Source: JAPLYB01 sp964500015 (lineage in GTDB: Archaea; Nanobdellota; Nanobdellia; Pacearchaeales; UBA284). Taken from it: DNA of 27,075 nucleotides. Below, piece after piece: positions 6,820 through 14,681 of this stretch. The notes under the pieces are model-generated. The model worked only from the letters and a program-made list of their open reading frames with translations, had not been told where the DNA came from and did not search any database. A program made the translations under genes and the position numbers. The stretch covers positions 1 through 27,075 of the forward strand of contig CAZCMN010000014.1 of assembly GCA_964500015.1 (NCBI GenBank). The letters are read 5' to 3'. The stretch's first letter is position 1; each line of letters begins with the position of its first letter.

Positions 6820-8505
6820 ATGGTCGAACTAGAAAAATTTTTAAAGAAAAAGTATAGTGAAACTTATCTAAATGAAATTTTTAATCCAAGTATTCAGAAA
6901 GCTCTAATTCTTGAGACTTATCGGGGAGATGTGATTATAGAACTTTTTCATGAAGAAGTTTCCTTAGTTAATGAGGTTATAACAAGGGTACTGCTTGGAG
7001 ATTTTGATGGAATGACATTTCATAACTGCAATCCTTTCTTTGTTCAATTGAGAAAAAATACTGCAGAAATTGAAGGAAAACCCAAACAAATTACCCCTTG
7101 TCTTAGAAATGTTCGTGGAACTGTTGGGTTTGTTAATTCTAAGAAAAAAGTGACTAATTCCTTGATGGATCATTTTTATATCTGTTTAAAAGATATTCCT
7201 GAATTTGATGGAAGATATACTATCTTTGGAAGAGTAATTCAGGGATTAGATGTTTTAAATAAGATGTGGGATGGAAATACTATCAAGACAGCTTATGTTA
7301 TTAAAAATTATCCCAAAAAACAGAAAGTAGGGAATAGATTGGCCTTCTTATTCTGGATTGGATTAATTCTTGCATTATTTTATTTTTTGATAACCTTGTC
7401 TGATAAAATTTTATTGATTAGTAATTTTGAAAAATCTTTAATTGGAAAAAGTTTAATTGAATTGATCCCTCCTCCTTTTGGTCTAATATTTATTTCTTTA
7501 GGCATTTTGTTGATGCTAACTGCAGTAGTTATTGCTCCCCTAGTAAAAAAAGCTTTTGAAAAAAGTGCAGAATTTAAGTTTAGAAAAAAAGAAGTTCTTA
7601 AAACAACTTCGGAATTAATTGGAAAGGAAGATTTGGGAGAACAAGAGACAAGAAAACAAAAAGAGCAGCCTATAAATCTTAAAAGAGAAATGAAGGACGG
7701 AAAAAATGCAAAAGAAGAAGAATTGAAGAAAAAACTTGAAGAAGAAAGAGAGAAAAAAGAAGAAGAGAAACAAAGATTTGAGGAAGAAAGAAGGCAGAAG
7801 AAAGAAGAAAAAGCGAGAAAAGAAGAAGAATTGAAGAAAAAACTTGAAGAAGAAAGGAAGAAAATTGAAGAAGAAAAACAGAAATCTTCTGAATTAAGTA
7901 AATATGAGCAACTAAAGAAAAAACTTGAAGAAGAAAGAGAGAAACAGAAAGAATTACTAAAAAAACAAATTGAAGAAGGGCAAGAAAAAAGAAAAAGATT
8001 AGAAGAAGAAAATAAAAAAAGACTTGTTGAAGAAGAGAAAAAAAGAAAAAGATTAGAAGAGATTATGAAAAAAGATCGTGAGGGGGGATTAGGAAAAGAA
8101 CAGAAAATAGAAGAACCTCTAAAGAAACCTGAAAAATTTAAACTCTTCGGAAAACCTAAAAGAATACCTGGGGAAAATGAAGAAACCAAAAAAGAAAGAG
8201 AACAATTCATTGGAAAAATGGGTGTTGATGTTGACCTTAAGAAAGAACTTAAAAAGAAAAATGAACAAGAAATAAAACAAGAATTTTTGCCCCAGATTGC
8301 TAAAAGAACTGAAACGCAGTTAGATGTCTTATATGATCTTTTAGAGAATTATGAAACATTAAAATTAAGTTATATAACCAAAACATTTAATATTGAAAAG
8401 GACGAGGCTCTTGAATGGTGCAATATATTAGTAGAACATGGATTAGCTGAATTGAGTTATCCTGCTTTTGGAGAACCAGTCTTAAAGAAAAAACAGAGGG
8501 AATGA
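6820..8505 (+). CDS. Membrane-anchored degenerate cyclophilin with coiled coil and C-terminal winged-helix-like domain
   Basis: This 561-residue protein has four parts. Residues about 28-150 match the cyclophilin peptidyl-prolyl isomerase fold (GDVIIELFHEE, DFDGMTFHN, RGTVGFVN, FDGRYTIFGRVIQGLDVL). The catalytic Arg of the FHR motif is Asn69, and the SQFF segment is DHFYI, so isomerase activity is doubtful. Two membrane segments follow (about 172-194 and 219-240). A Lys/Glu-rich coiled coil spans about 280-450. The C-terminal 60 residues (TQLDVLYDLLENYETLKLSY..., ALEWCNILVEHGLAEL) look like a winged helix. If the cyclophilin-like domain is cytosolic, the coiled coil also faces the cytosol, next to where the secretion ATPase acts. 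It stands between pilin genes and that ATPase, so a scaffold for pilus assembly is possible but unproven. Confidence 0.7.
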   Translation: MVELEKFLKKKYSETYLNEIFNPSIQKALILETYRGDVIIELFHEEVSLVNEVITRVLLGDFDGMTFHNCNPFFVQLRKNTAEIEGKPKQITPCLRNVRGTVGFVNSKKKVTNSLMDHFYICLKDIPEFDGRYTIFGRVIQGLDVLNKMWDGNTIKTAYVIKNYPKKQKVGNRLAFLFWIGLILALFYFLITLSDKILLISNFEKSLIGKSLIELIPPPFGLIFISLGILLMLTAVVIAPLVKKAFEKSAEFKFRKKEVLKTTSELIGKEDLGEQETRKQKEQPINLKREMKDGKNAKEEELKKKLEEEREKKEEEKQRFEEERRQKKEEKARKEEELKKKLEEERKKIEEEKQKSSELSKYEQLKKKLEEEREKQKELLKKQIEEGQEKRKRLEEENKKRLVEEEKKRKRLEEIMKKDREGGLGKEQKIEEPLKKPEKFKLFGKPKRIPGENEETKKEREQFIGKMGVDVDLKKELKKKNEQEIKQEFLPQIAKRTETQLDVLYDLLENYETLKLSYITKTFNIEKDEALEWCNILVEHGLAELSYPAFGEPVLKKKQRE

Positions 8506-8518
8506 TGAAAAATTAAAA

Positions 8519-8720
8519 TGCTAGAAAATGGGGACATTTTCTGCATGCTAGGAAATTAAAATTTCCTGCACTCTAAAAATTAGAAGATTTTTGGGATGCC
8601 GAAAACAGAAGTTTTCAAGCACAACAAAAAACAGAGGTTTTTTATTGAAATGAAAACATTGAAAATGCTAGAAAATCAAAAGATTTTCTGCGTGCCGAAA
8701 AAGAAAGCTTTTTCGTGCAC
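8519..8720 (+). repeat. Cluster of three double-hairpin elements plus one single hairpin
   Basis: This fills the gap before the secretion ATPase gene. Element 1 (8519-8570): AGAAAATG/CATTTTCT, linker GCATGCT, AGGAAATT/AATTTCCT, end GCA. Element 2 (8571-8622): CTAAAAAT/ATTTTTGG, linker GGATGCC, GAAAAC/GTTTTC, end GCAC. A lone hairpin (AAAAAAC/GTTTTTT) lies near 8626-8643. Element 3 (8666-8720): AGAAAATC/GATTTTCT, linker GCGTGCC, GAAAAAG/CTTTTTC, end GTGCAC. Confidence 0.85.
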
Positions 8721-8765
8721 AGGAAATTTTCAAAAATTCATTTTAAAATAAACAAAAAACTTAAA

Positions 8766-10643
8766 ATGAAAAAAACAAAAAGAATTAAATTTAAGAAAAA
8801 ATCTTTTAAAAAAGGTTTGTATATCCGGAAAAAACGAAAAAAGATTACTACTTTTCATAAGTTGAAGGTTCCTATTTTTGTCGGTTCAAGCATGACAAGT
8901 AAAACAAGTCGATCTGGACTTTATAATCCAAAAGAAAAGGAATTAGAAGAAAAATATGGATTACCTGGGCCTGTTTTAAAGAAAAAACTTGATTTGGATG
9001 AAAAAAAAGAAAATCTAATTCAAGAAAAAAAATCCAAAGAAGTTACTGATAAAAAAGATAAAAAAGAGAAAGGGGAACTAAAAAAAGAGGAAGTAGAAGA
9101 AGTAGATGAAGCTAAAAATGAACTTGAAAGAATAAAGAAGGGAATAAGCAGGGGCGAGGTTATTGATACCTATTATGTTGAAGCTAATGAGGTTAATGTA
9201 AAAGTTACTATAGCGGACGGTCCTGATGGAAAATTTTATTCTTTAAAACTTCCTGAGCTTTCTGAACCTACCAAGGCTTTATTAGACAATATCAAGGAAA
9301 AATTAGTTTCTTCAATTGATATCAAGATAGAAATTACAGATGTGCATGCTATTGAAAGATTAAACAAAAGTTTAAAAGAAAAAGCTGAAAATTTGCTAAG
9401 TCAACAATATAAGCTTCCTGCTGAAAATATTAATATTCTTTCCGGGATTTTAATTAACGAAATGGTTGGTCTGGGAAATCTGGAATTATTAGTCGCTGAT
9501 CCTAATCTTGAAGAGATTGTAGTAACTTCTGCTAAAGAACCTGTAAGAATTTATCATAAAAAATATGGTTGGCTTATAACTAACTTGATTATGGAATCAG
9601 AAAAACAAATTGAGAATTATTCTTCAATAATTGCTAGAAGGGTAGGAAGACAGATCACTACATTAACGCCCATGTTAGATGCTCATCTGGTTACTGGAGA
9701 CAGGGTTAATTCTATCTTATACCCTATCTGCACTAAAGGAAACACTATAACTATCAGAAAATTCGCTAGAGAACCCTGGACTGCTGTTGATTATATCAAC
9801 GAGAAAACATGTTCTGTTGATGTTTTTGCCTTAATCTGGACTGCAATGCAGTATGAACTTAATATTCTGTTTTCAGGAGGTACTGCTTCTGGAAAAACAA
9901 CTACATTAAATGTTTCTTCATTATTTTTTCCCCCTTATCATCGGATTATTAGTATTGAGGATACTCGAGAATTGCAATTGCCTGGGCATTTATACTGGAC
10001 TCCCCTAGTTACCAGGCTGTCTAATCCAGAAGGAAAAGGAGCTGTTACAATGTTAGATTTATTGGTTAATAGCTTAAGAATGAGGCCAGATAGAATTATT
10101 CTTGGAGAGATGAGAAGACAGGAAGAAGCTGAGGTTTTGTTTGAGGCAATGCATACAGGACATAGCGTTTATGCTACTGTTCATGCAGATAGTTCAGCAG
10201 AAACAATTGCAAGATTAGTTAATCCACCAATTAATGTTCCTTCCAATTTATTAAAAGCAGTTCACTTAAATGTAGTCATGTTCAGAGATAGAAGAAAAGG
10301 GGTAAGAAGGGTTTTCCAAGTTGCTGAGTTTATTCCAGATGAAACTGAAAGAAACGGAGTTAAGCCAAATATCTTATATAGATACGAGCCAGCAAGCGAT
10401 TCAATTATTAAACATGGAAATTCAATCAGGGTCTTTGAAGAATTAAGCAGGCATACTGGTTTAAGCATAAGCGAAATAAATAAAGAGATTGAAGAAAAAA
10501 AGAAAATTTTAATGGATCTTGTTAAAAGGAATATTAGGGACATGGGCAGTATTGCCAATGTTGTCAGAGACTTTTATTTCAAATATCAAGCAGATGTTGA
10601 AGCTAAAAAAAACAAAGAAAAAAAGAAAAAATTGTCTGGATAA
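8766..10643 (+). CDS. Type IV pilus/archaellum-type secretion ATPase (ArlI/TadA/GspE family)
   Basis: A GspE/VirB11-family AAA+ ATPase that would power pilin assembly at the cytoplasmic face of the membrane. Walker A is GGTASGKT (9876-9899), the Asp box is SIEDTREL, Walker B is RIILGEM (from about 10092), and the His box is TGHSVYATVHADS. All key residues are present. The first 100 or so residues are very basic and then acidic/lysine-rich, longer than in typical ArlI. An in-frame GTG at 8715 would give 642 residues but lies within a repeat and has no ribosome site. The ATG at 8766, about 16-25 nt after TTTTAAAATA, is preferred and gives 625 residues. Two ArlJ/TadC-like genes follow, the usual order for these machines. 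It could belong to pili or an archaellum; neighbouring pilins favour pili. Confidence 0.9.
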   Translation: MKKTKRIKFKKKSFKKGLYIRKKRKKITTFHKLKVPIFVGSSMTSKTSRSGLYNPKEKELEEKYGLPGPVLKKKLDLDEKKENLIQEKKSKEVTDKKDKKEKGELKKEEVEEVDEAKNELERIKKGISRGEVIDTYYVEANEVNVKVTIADGPDGKFYSLKLPELSEPTKALLDNIKEKLVSSIDIKIEITDVHAIERLNKSLKEKAENLLSQQYKLPAENINILSGILINEMVGLGNLELLVADPNLEEIVVTSAKEPVRIYHKKYGWLITNLIMESEKQIENYSSIIARRVGRQITTLTPMLDAHLVTGDRVNSILYPICTKGNTITIRKFAREPWTAVDYINEKTCSVDVFALIWTAMQYELNILFSGGTASGKTTTLNVSSLFFPPYHRIISIEDTRELQLPGHLYWTPLVTRLSNPEGKGAVTMLDLLVNSLRMRPDRIILGEMRRQEEAEVLFEAMHTGHSVYATVHADSSAETIARLVNPPINVPSNLLKAVHLNVVMFRDRRKGVRRVFQVAEFIPDETERNGVKPNILYRYEPASDSIIKHGNSIRVFEELSRHTGLSISEINKEIEEKKKILMDLVKRNIRDMGSIANVVRDFYFKYQADVEAKKNKEKKKKLSG

Positions 10644-10706
10644 AATGCTAGATTAAATGCAAAAATTTAAATAAACTGAAAAATAACTGATTAAAAAGGG
10701 GTTGAG

Positions 10707-11585
10707 ATGTTTAGAGTACCATACTTGTTGTTTCCAAGAAAATTAGTAGAAAGTTTTTCTAATCTATTCTTAAATTTTGGAACAGCTAGCGTTAGAAGGA
10801 GAATGAAGTTTAGTTCTTATTTTTTGCAAGTAGAGATTCCTATCAAACCAGAAAGGTATGTGGCTATAGCCATGGCTTCTTTGATTTTAAATTTTGTTTT
10901 TATTTCAGCATTATTACTGGTTGTTTTTATTATTGGCAATGCTGGTTGGTATTATGCTTTGGGTATTTCTTTTGTTTTGTCTTTGTTTATGTGTGTTCAA
11001 CAGTTGAGTTATCCTATGCTTCTTGTAAAAAAGAAGATTAGGAACATAGAAACTAATTTATTGCCTGCTTTAAGGGCAATGACTATCCAGTTAACTGCAG
11101 GGGTCACGTTCTATAATGGTATGAAAAATATTGCTAGAAGCAATTATGGAGTTATTTCAGATGAATTTCAAAAAGCGATAAATTCAATGGAATCTGGGAC
11201 ACCTGCTATAGAATCTTTAGAAAGGGTTTCAAGAGATAACCCCTCCATTTTCTTTAGAAGAGCAATATGGCAGATAATCACTGGAATGCAGGTTGGAGCA
11301 GATATTTCAAATGTCTTGAAAGAGATTGTCAAGTCTTTGGTTCAAGAACAGATTACAGAAATTCAGACTTATGGTGGAAAATTATCTCCCTTGAGCATGT
11401 TTTATATGGTTATTGGAATTATCTTTCCTGCTTTAGCAATCACTTTTGTTTTAATTTTATCTACTTTTGTTCAGGTTTTAGGAGATAATTATAAATATGT
11501 TTTATTTTCCGTTTTAGGATTAGTTATCTTCTTACAAATAATCTTTTTGGGAATGATTAAATCTGGGAGGCCTCCGCTTATATAA
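10707..11585 (+). CDS. Type II secretion F-domain membrane platform protein 1 (TadB/ArlJ-like)
   Basis: A 292-residue integral membrane protein. A short basic N-terminus precedes two hydrophobic regions (about 50-110). A cytoplasmic helical T2SSF domain follows (LPALRAMTIQLTAGVTFYNGMKNIA ... RRAIWQIITGMQVGADISNVLKEI, about 125-220), and then two C-terminal membrane segments. In type II secretion and type IV pilus machines this family forms the inner-membrane platform turned by the ATPase. A GGGG-containing ribosome site lies just before the ATG. The gene is 63 nt downstream of the ATPase and its stop is one base before the next start, indicating tight coupling. Archaellum ArlJ is usually one longer protein; here the platform is split in two, as in Tad systems. 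Confidence 0.88.
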   Translation: MFRVPYLLFPRKLVESFSNLFLNFGTASVRRRMKFSSYFLQVEIPIKPERYVAIAMASLILNFVFISALLLVVFIIGNAGWYYALGISFVLSLFMCVQQLSYPMLLVKKKIRNIETNLLPALRAMTIQLTAGVTFYNGMKNIARSNYGVISDEFQKAINSMESGTPAIESLERVSRDNPSIFFRRAIWQIITGMQVGADISNVLKEIVKSLVQEQITEIQTYGGKLSPLSMFYMVIGIIFPALAITFVLILSTFVQVLGDNYKYVLFSVLGLVIFLQIIFLGMIKSGRPPLI

Positions 11586-11586
11586 A

Positions 11587-12561
11587 ATGTTAAATCCATT
11601 TTTTGCGAGATTATTCCCTTTTTATACGAAAGCAATGGAAAAATTAGCTTTTTATGCTGATTTAAAAAAAGATCCAAAAGAATATGTTAATTTTATTGTT
11701 CTTCTTGGATTTGCTTTAGGTGTAATCGCTTTTGCAGCAGTTTTTATATTTTGGAGATGGTATTTTGGCATCATAGCTCTTTTTGTGGTTTTTATTTTAA
11801 CCTTAGTAATATTTTACTTATTGTTAGTTTTAAAAGCAGATGCTAGAGGAACTGAAGCTGAAAAAGTGCTGCCAGATGCATTACAGTTAATGGCGACTAA
11901 CTTAAGGGCTGGTTTGACTACAGATAAGGCTTTTTTGGTTTCAGCTAGAGAAGAATTTGGAGTTTTAAATAGTGAATTTAAAAGAGTTGCAAAAGAAATT
12001 GCAACTGGAAAAGACCTTGTAGATTCATTGCATGATATATCTAAAAGAATCAAATCAAATATAATCTCTAGAACAATTGATTTGATTACATTCGGAATTA
12101 CTTCTGGGGGTGAGTTAGCGCCTTTATTAGAAGAATCAGCATCAAGTTTAAGACAGCAATTATTAGCTAGAAAACAAGTTCAAGCAAGTGTTTTGATGTA
12201 TACTATCTTTATCTTTGCAGCTGTTGGATTTATCTCTCCTTTATTATTTGGTTTGAGTACTGTTTTGACAGGAATTATGAGTTCAACTTTAGGAAGTATT
12301 GGGGAAATTCCAACTGAAGTCAGTGCAAATGTCCCAATTAGTGTAGCTAATGTCATGATTGATGTTGGATTTGTAAGGGGTTTTGCTATAGCTTTATTAG
12401 TTATTTCATCTATCTTAAGTTCACTGGTTTTAGGATTAATTAATACTGGTGAAGAAAAAGATGGATTAAAGTATATCCCCCTTTTAATTCCACTTTCTTT
12501 AGCAATGTTTTTCTTGACAAGCTTTGCAGTTAAGTTTATCTTAAGTGCATTTGTCGGTTGA
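11587..12561 (+). CDS. Type II secretion F-domain membrane platform protein 2 (TadC/ArlJ-like)
   Basis: A 324-residue membrane protein with the same plan as the gene before it. N-terminal membrane segments (about 35-80) precede a well-conserved T2SSF domain (LPDALQLMATNLRAGLTTDK ... FGITSGGELAPLLEESASSLRQQ, about 98-195), followed by three or more C-terminal membrane helices. The GLTTDKAF and GGELAPLLE motifs are typical of TadC-like proteins. Its ATG stands one base after the stop of platform protein 1, so the two are almost certainly translated together and probably form a heteromeric platform for the upstream ATPase. Confidence in the family is high; the exact machine (pilus or archaellum-like) is inferred from the pilins nearby. 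Confidence 0.9.
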   Translation: MLNPFFARLFPFYTKAMEKLAFYADLKKDPKEYVNFIVLLGFALGVIAFAAVFIFWRWYFGIIALFVVFILTLVIFYLLLVLKADARGTEAEKVLPDALQLMATNLRAGLTTDKAFLVSAREEFGVLNSEFKRVAKEIATGKDLVDSLHDISKRIKSNIISRTIDLITFGITSGGELAPLLEESASSLRQQLLARKQVQASVLMYTIFIFAAVGFISPLLFGLSTVLTGIMSSTLGSIGEIPTEVSANVPISVANVMIDVGFVRGFAIALLVISSILSSLVLGLINTGEEKDGLKYIPLLIPLSLAMFFLTSFAVKFILSAFVG

Positions 12562-12689
12562 TAAAAGGGGAATAGTAATTGTAAGTATTATCTTTTCGTT
12601 GTTTACAGGGTTATGCTTTGTACAATTTCCAATTATCTAAAAGAATTCTAATACTTAGAGATGCTACGCAATTTAGAAATCCCCTTTTT
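12562..12689 (+). ncRNA. Possible structured RNA of about 128 nt (nested helices)
   Basis: Four helices nest in order. AAAAGGGGA (12563-12571) pairs with TCCCCTTTT (12680-12688), and AATTG (12577-12581) with CAATT (12669-12673). TAAGTATTA (12582-12590) pairs perfectly with TAATACTTA (12649-12657), and TCTTTT (12591-12596) with AAAAGA (12639-12644). The 3' side has an unpaired GAGATGCTACG, and the loop is about 42 nt. It directly follows the platform gene stop and precedes the KaiC-like gene promoter. It could be an independent RNA, a 3' UTR element or a lone repeat copy. No known RNA family was recognised. Confidence 0.45.
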
Positions 12690-12724
12690 AATATTTGATT
12701 TAAATATTTCTTGAAAATGAAAGG

Positions 12725-12733
12725 TTTAAAAAT
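12725..12733 (+). promoter_or_regulatory. TATA box of the KaiC-like gene
   Basis: TTTAAAAAT ends 20 nt before the ATG at 12754. This spacing predicts a transcript with almost no leader, common in archaea. Confidence 0.5.
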
Positions 12734-12753
12734 CTGAGATATTTAACGTAAGT

Positions 12754-13560
12754 ATGGCTAGAAAAAAAGAGGCTAAAAAATCTGTCAAGAAAAAGACAAT
12801 TAAAAAGATCAAATCTGTTGAAAAGAGTTTTACTAAAAAGCCAAGTATGTTAGAAAAAATCCCTACAGGAGTTTCTATTTTTGATACATTATGCGGAGGT
12901 GGTTTAAATAAAGAATCTGTTAATTTGATTGTTGGTGGAGCTGGGTCAGGAAAAACAATTTTTTCAGTTCAATTTTTAGTTGAGGGATTGAAAAGAGGAG
13001 AAACTTGCATGTATATTACTTTTGAAGAGAAAAAAGAAGAGCTTTTTACCAATATGTCAGAATTTGGGTTTGATCTTGAAAAATATGAAAAATCTGGAAA
13101 ATTTATTTTTATTGAATATAGTCCTGAGAAAGTCAAATCTATGCTTGAAGAAGGAGGGGGAACTTTAGAGAGTTTAGTTTATAAAAGCAAGATAAACAGA
13201 TTAGTTATTGATTCTATAACTAGTTTTACATTATTGTTTGAAAGTGAACTTTCAAAAAGAGAAGCTGCTTTATCTTTATTTGATATTATTAAGAGATGGA
13301 AATGCTCTGTTTTATTAACTATGGAGAAAGAATTAAGCAAAGCAGAGTTGTTATATGGGTCAGAATCTGCAATGGAATTTGAAGTTGATTCTGTAATTCT
13401 AATGTTCTTATTAAGGATAAATGACGGAAAAAGAGAGAGATTAGTTGAAATATTGAAGATGAGGGGAACAAAACATTCTAAGTATGCTTATCCCTTTGAT
13501 ATAAATGAGAATGGCATTGTGATTTCTAAAAGTCCTTTGAAAAAAGTTAATACTAACTAG
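12754..13560 (+). CDS. KaiC/RAD55-family ATPase (ArlH-like)
   Basis: A 268-residue RecA-fold protein of the single-domain KaiC type. A lysine-rich N-terminus (1-30) precedes PTGVSIFDTLCGGGL, a family signature. Walker A is GGAGSGKT (61-68), the paired glutamates follow FEEKKEE (about 90-96), and Walker B is RLVID (149-153). The C-terminus (LKMRGTKHSKYAYPFDI) is a typical KaiC ending. In archaella ArlH, a KaiC relative, binds the platform and regulates assembly; this gene follows the ATPase and platform genes on the same strand and may serve that role. Its intact Walker motifs suggest it binds nucleotide. A role outside the pilus, as for many archaeal KaiC-like regulators, is not excluded. Confidence 0.8.
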   Translation: MARKKEAKKSVKKKTIKKIKSVEKSFTKKPSMLEKIPTGVSIFDTLCGGGLNKESVNLIVGGAGSGKTIFSVQFLVEGLKRGETCMYITFEEKKEELFTNMSEFGFDLEKYEKSGKFIFIEYSPEKVKSMLEEGGGTLESLVYKSKINRLVIDSITSFTLLFESELSKREAALSLFDIIKRWKCSVLLTMEKELSKAELLYGSESAMEFEVDSVILMFLLRINDGKRERLVEILKMRGTKHSKYAYPFDINENGIVISKSPLKKVNTN

Positions 13561-13601
13561 ATCTAGGGTTAAGTGTCTAGAAGTTACTTGATTGTTTATT
13601 G

Positions 13602-13836
13602 TGCTAAAAAACAGAAAACCACATAATTTATTATCCTAAAAAATTACAAAGTAATTTTTGGGACACCAAAAACTCACAAGTTTTTTAGTGTGTGGATGAA
13701 TGTGCTCAGAAATTATTAAATTTCTGGCACGCCGAAAATGGTTCATTTTCGTGCGTTTTCTGTTTTTGGCATCACAAAAATGTGTGCCCTTACAAACTCC
13801 ACCTTAAAAGGTGGAGTGGCACACATTTTTCATGAT
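13602..13836 (+). repeat. Compound double-hairpin element interrupted by two inserted elements
   Basis: Removing 13635-13691 (57 nt) and 13703-13755 (53 nt) leaves 125 nt matching 5458-5582 with about three differences, two of them in a hairpin loop. Insert 1 (CCTAAAAAATTAC..., linker GGGACACC, ends TTTTTTAGTGT) and insert 2 (TGCTCAGAAATT..., linker GGCACGCC, ends TTTTCGTGCG) each have the double-hairpin plan themselves. Insert 1 sits in the apex of an inner hairpin of the host element. Confidence 0.9.
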
Positions 13837-13890
13837 GTTAAATCTTTTCTTTAGAAATTGAATTAGGTAACTTGTTTATTAAAAGAAAAT

Positions 13891-14034
13891 CCTAGAAAAA
13901 GAAGCTTTTTTGGCACAATTTGTTTTCGTTTAAAAAACAAGGTTTTTTGGGATGCCGAAAACAGAAGTTTTCGAGCACACCAAAAATCTTCTGATTTTTA
14001 GGGTGCAGGAAATTTTTTAATTTATTAGCATGCT
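13891..14034 (+). repeat. Partial and full double-hairpin elements
   Basis: A partial copy (13891-13917, AAAAAG/CTTTTT, GGCAC) is followed by a full one at 13929-13978 (AAAAAAC/GTTTTTT, linker GGGATGCC, GAAAAC/GTTTTC, GAGCAC) and a third at 13979-14034 (CAAAAATC/GATTTTTA, linker GGGTGC, AGGAAATT/AATTTATT, end AGCATGCT). Confidence 0.75.
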
Positions 14035-14082
14035 AAAACTAAATTGAAATAAAAAAAAATAAAAAATAAAATAAAAGGATTT

Positions 14083-14550
14083 TTACTCGCAACGGACATT
14101 TAATGGAACATTACTTAGTGTGTGCTCAAAGGTATCTCCTTCTAATTTGTATGTGAAGTCGATTTTTTCTTTAAGTCTACCATTTTCACAATTACATCCA
14201 GTGAAATCAAACTGGTCATCTGATCCATCTTCAATATAGGTTGGATTGGTACTCTCTCCACTACATCCACCAGTAACTGCAAATGTTATGCCAGTTAGGT
14301 TTCCTCCAAGTCCATTTGCGATAGATATGTTAAGAATACTCGTTGCTCCTGCATCTACTGCTTTCATTTCTTTACAACCAAGATTTGGCATTAAAGCATT
14401 TGCTGTTCCACAAGTGTTTTGTGAAGATTTTCCTGGATTTAAGACACCGAATGCTATCAAAGCTGCAATTGCAATAATTGCAATTAAGATAGCCCATCCA
14501 TATGTCATCAAGAATTCCATTGCTGCCTGTCCCTTTTTGTTAAATCGCAT
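14083..14550 (-). CDS. Probable major type IV pilin
   Basis: A 155-residue protein starting MRFNKKGQAAMEFLMTYGWA. This is the best-conserved archaeal pilin N-terminus in the window: KKG|QAAMEF with Glu at +5, then TYGWAILIAIIAIAALIAFGVL as the assembly helix. The head has seven cysteines (in CGT, LGCKE, GGCSG, GCNC and the terminal RCE), so disulfides are likely, unlike the other small pilins here. A strong Shine-Dalgarno (GGAGGT, 14560-14565) and a probable TATA (ATTATAAT on the minus strand, about 14597-14604) suggest high expression. It is transcribed alone, away from the hicBA operon, and ends in the repeat-rich region. Major pilin status is inferred from the strong signals. Confidence 0.88.
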   Translation of the reverse strand: MRFNKKGQAAMEFLMTYGWAILIAIIAIAALIAFGVLNPGKSSQNTCGTANALMPNLGCKEMKAVDAGATSILNISIANGLGGNLTGITFAVTGGCSGESTNPTYIEDGSDDQFDFTGCNCENGRLKEKIDFTYKLEGDTFEHTLSNVPLNVRCE

Positions 14551-14559
14551 TTTTATTTT

Positions 14560-14565
14560 ACCTCC
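14560..14565 (-). promoter_or_regulatory. Strong Shine-Dalgarno of the major pilin
   Basis: GGAGGT on the minus strand lies 9 nt before the ATG. It is one of the strongest ribosome sites in the window, where many genes have weak ones or none. Confidence 0.7.
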
Positions 14566-14624
14566 TTTTTTTAATTAATAAGTAAGGCATACGAATTATA
14601 ATAGATTCTTCATGCCTCTTTTCT

Positions 14625-14681
14625 CATGCACAAAAATTATGAAATTTTTGGCATGCTAAAATTTGTTCAATTTTAGCATGA
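14625..14681 (+). repeat. Double-hairpin element
   Basis: Hairpin 1 pairs CAAAAATT with AAATTTTTG. The linker GCATGCT leads into hairpin 2, where ATGCTAAAATT pairs perfectly with AATTTTAGCAT. It lies upstream of the major pilin promoter. Confidence 0.85.

Larger units (their letters stand above)
13561..14082. other. Repeat-filled non-coding region between convergent genes
   Basis: About 520 nt between the ends of the KaiC-like gene and the major pilin gene. It holds the interrupted compound element (13602-13836), partial and full double-hairpin elements (13891-14034) and an A-rich tail. No coding potential was recognised. Confidence 0.8.

Noticed and set aside
7380..8210. Long minus-strand open frame rich in Ser and Phe
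   Set aside because: It is the complement of the Lys/Glu coiled-coil codons of the gene at 6820; such AAA/GAA runs give TTT/TTC frames on the other strand. No start context or domain was seen.
11267..11488. Second plus-strand frame inside platform protein 1
   Set aside because: It overlaps a well-supported T2SSF domain in another frame and has no ribosome site or motif.
12562..12689. Considered as a tRNA, SRP RNA or RNase P RNA
   Set aside because: No T-loop, anticodon arm, SRP or RNase P core motifs could be recognised; it is kept only as an unclassified structure.
1..13560. Locus considered as an archaellum operon
   Set aside because: No ArlF, ArlG or ArlX-like genes are present and the platform is split in two. 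The pilins are of the QAxxE adhesion type, so a pilus is more likely.
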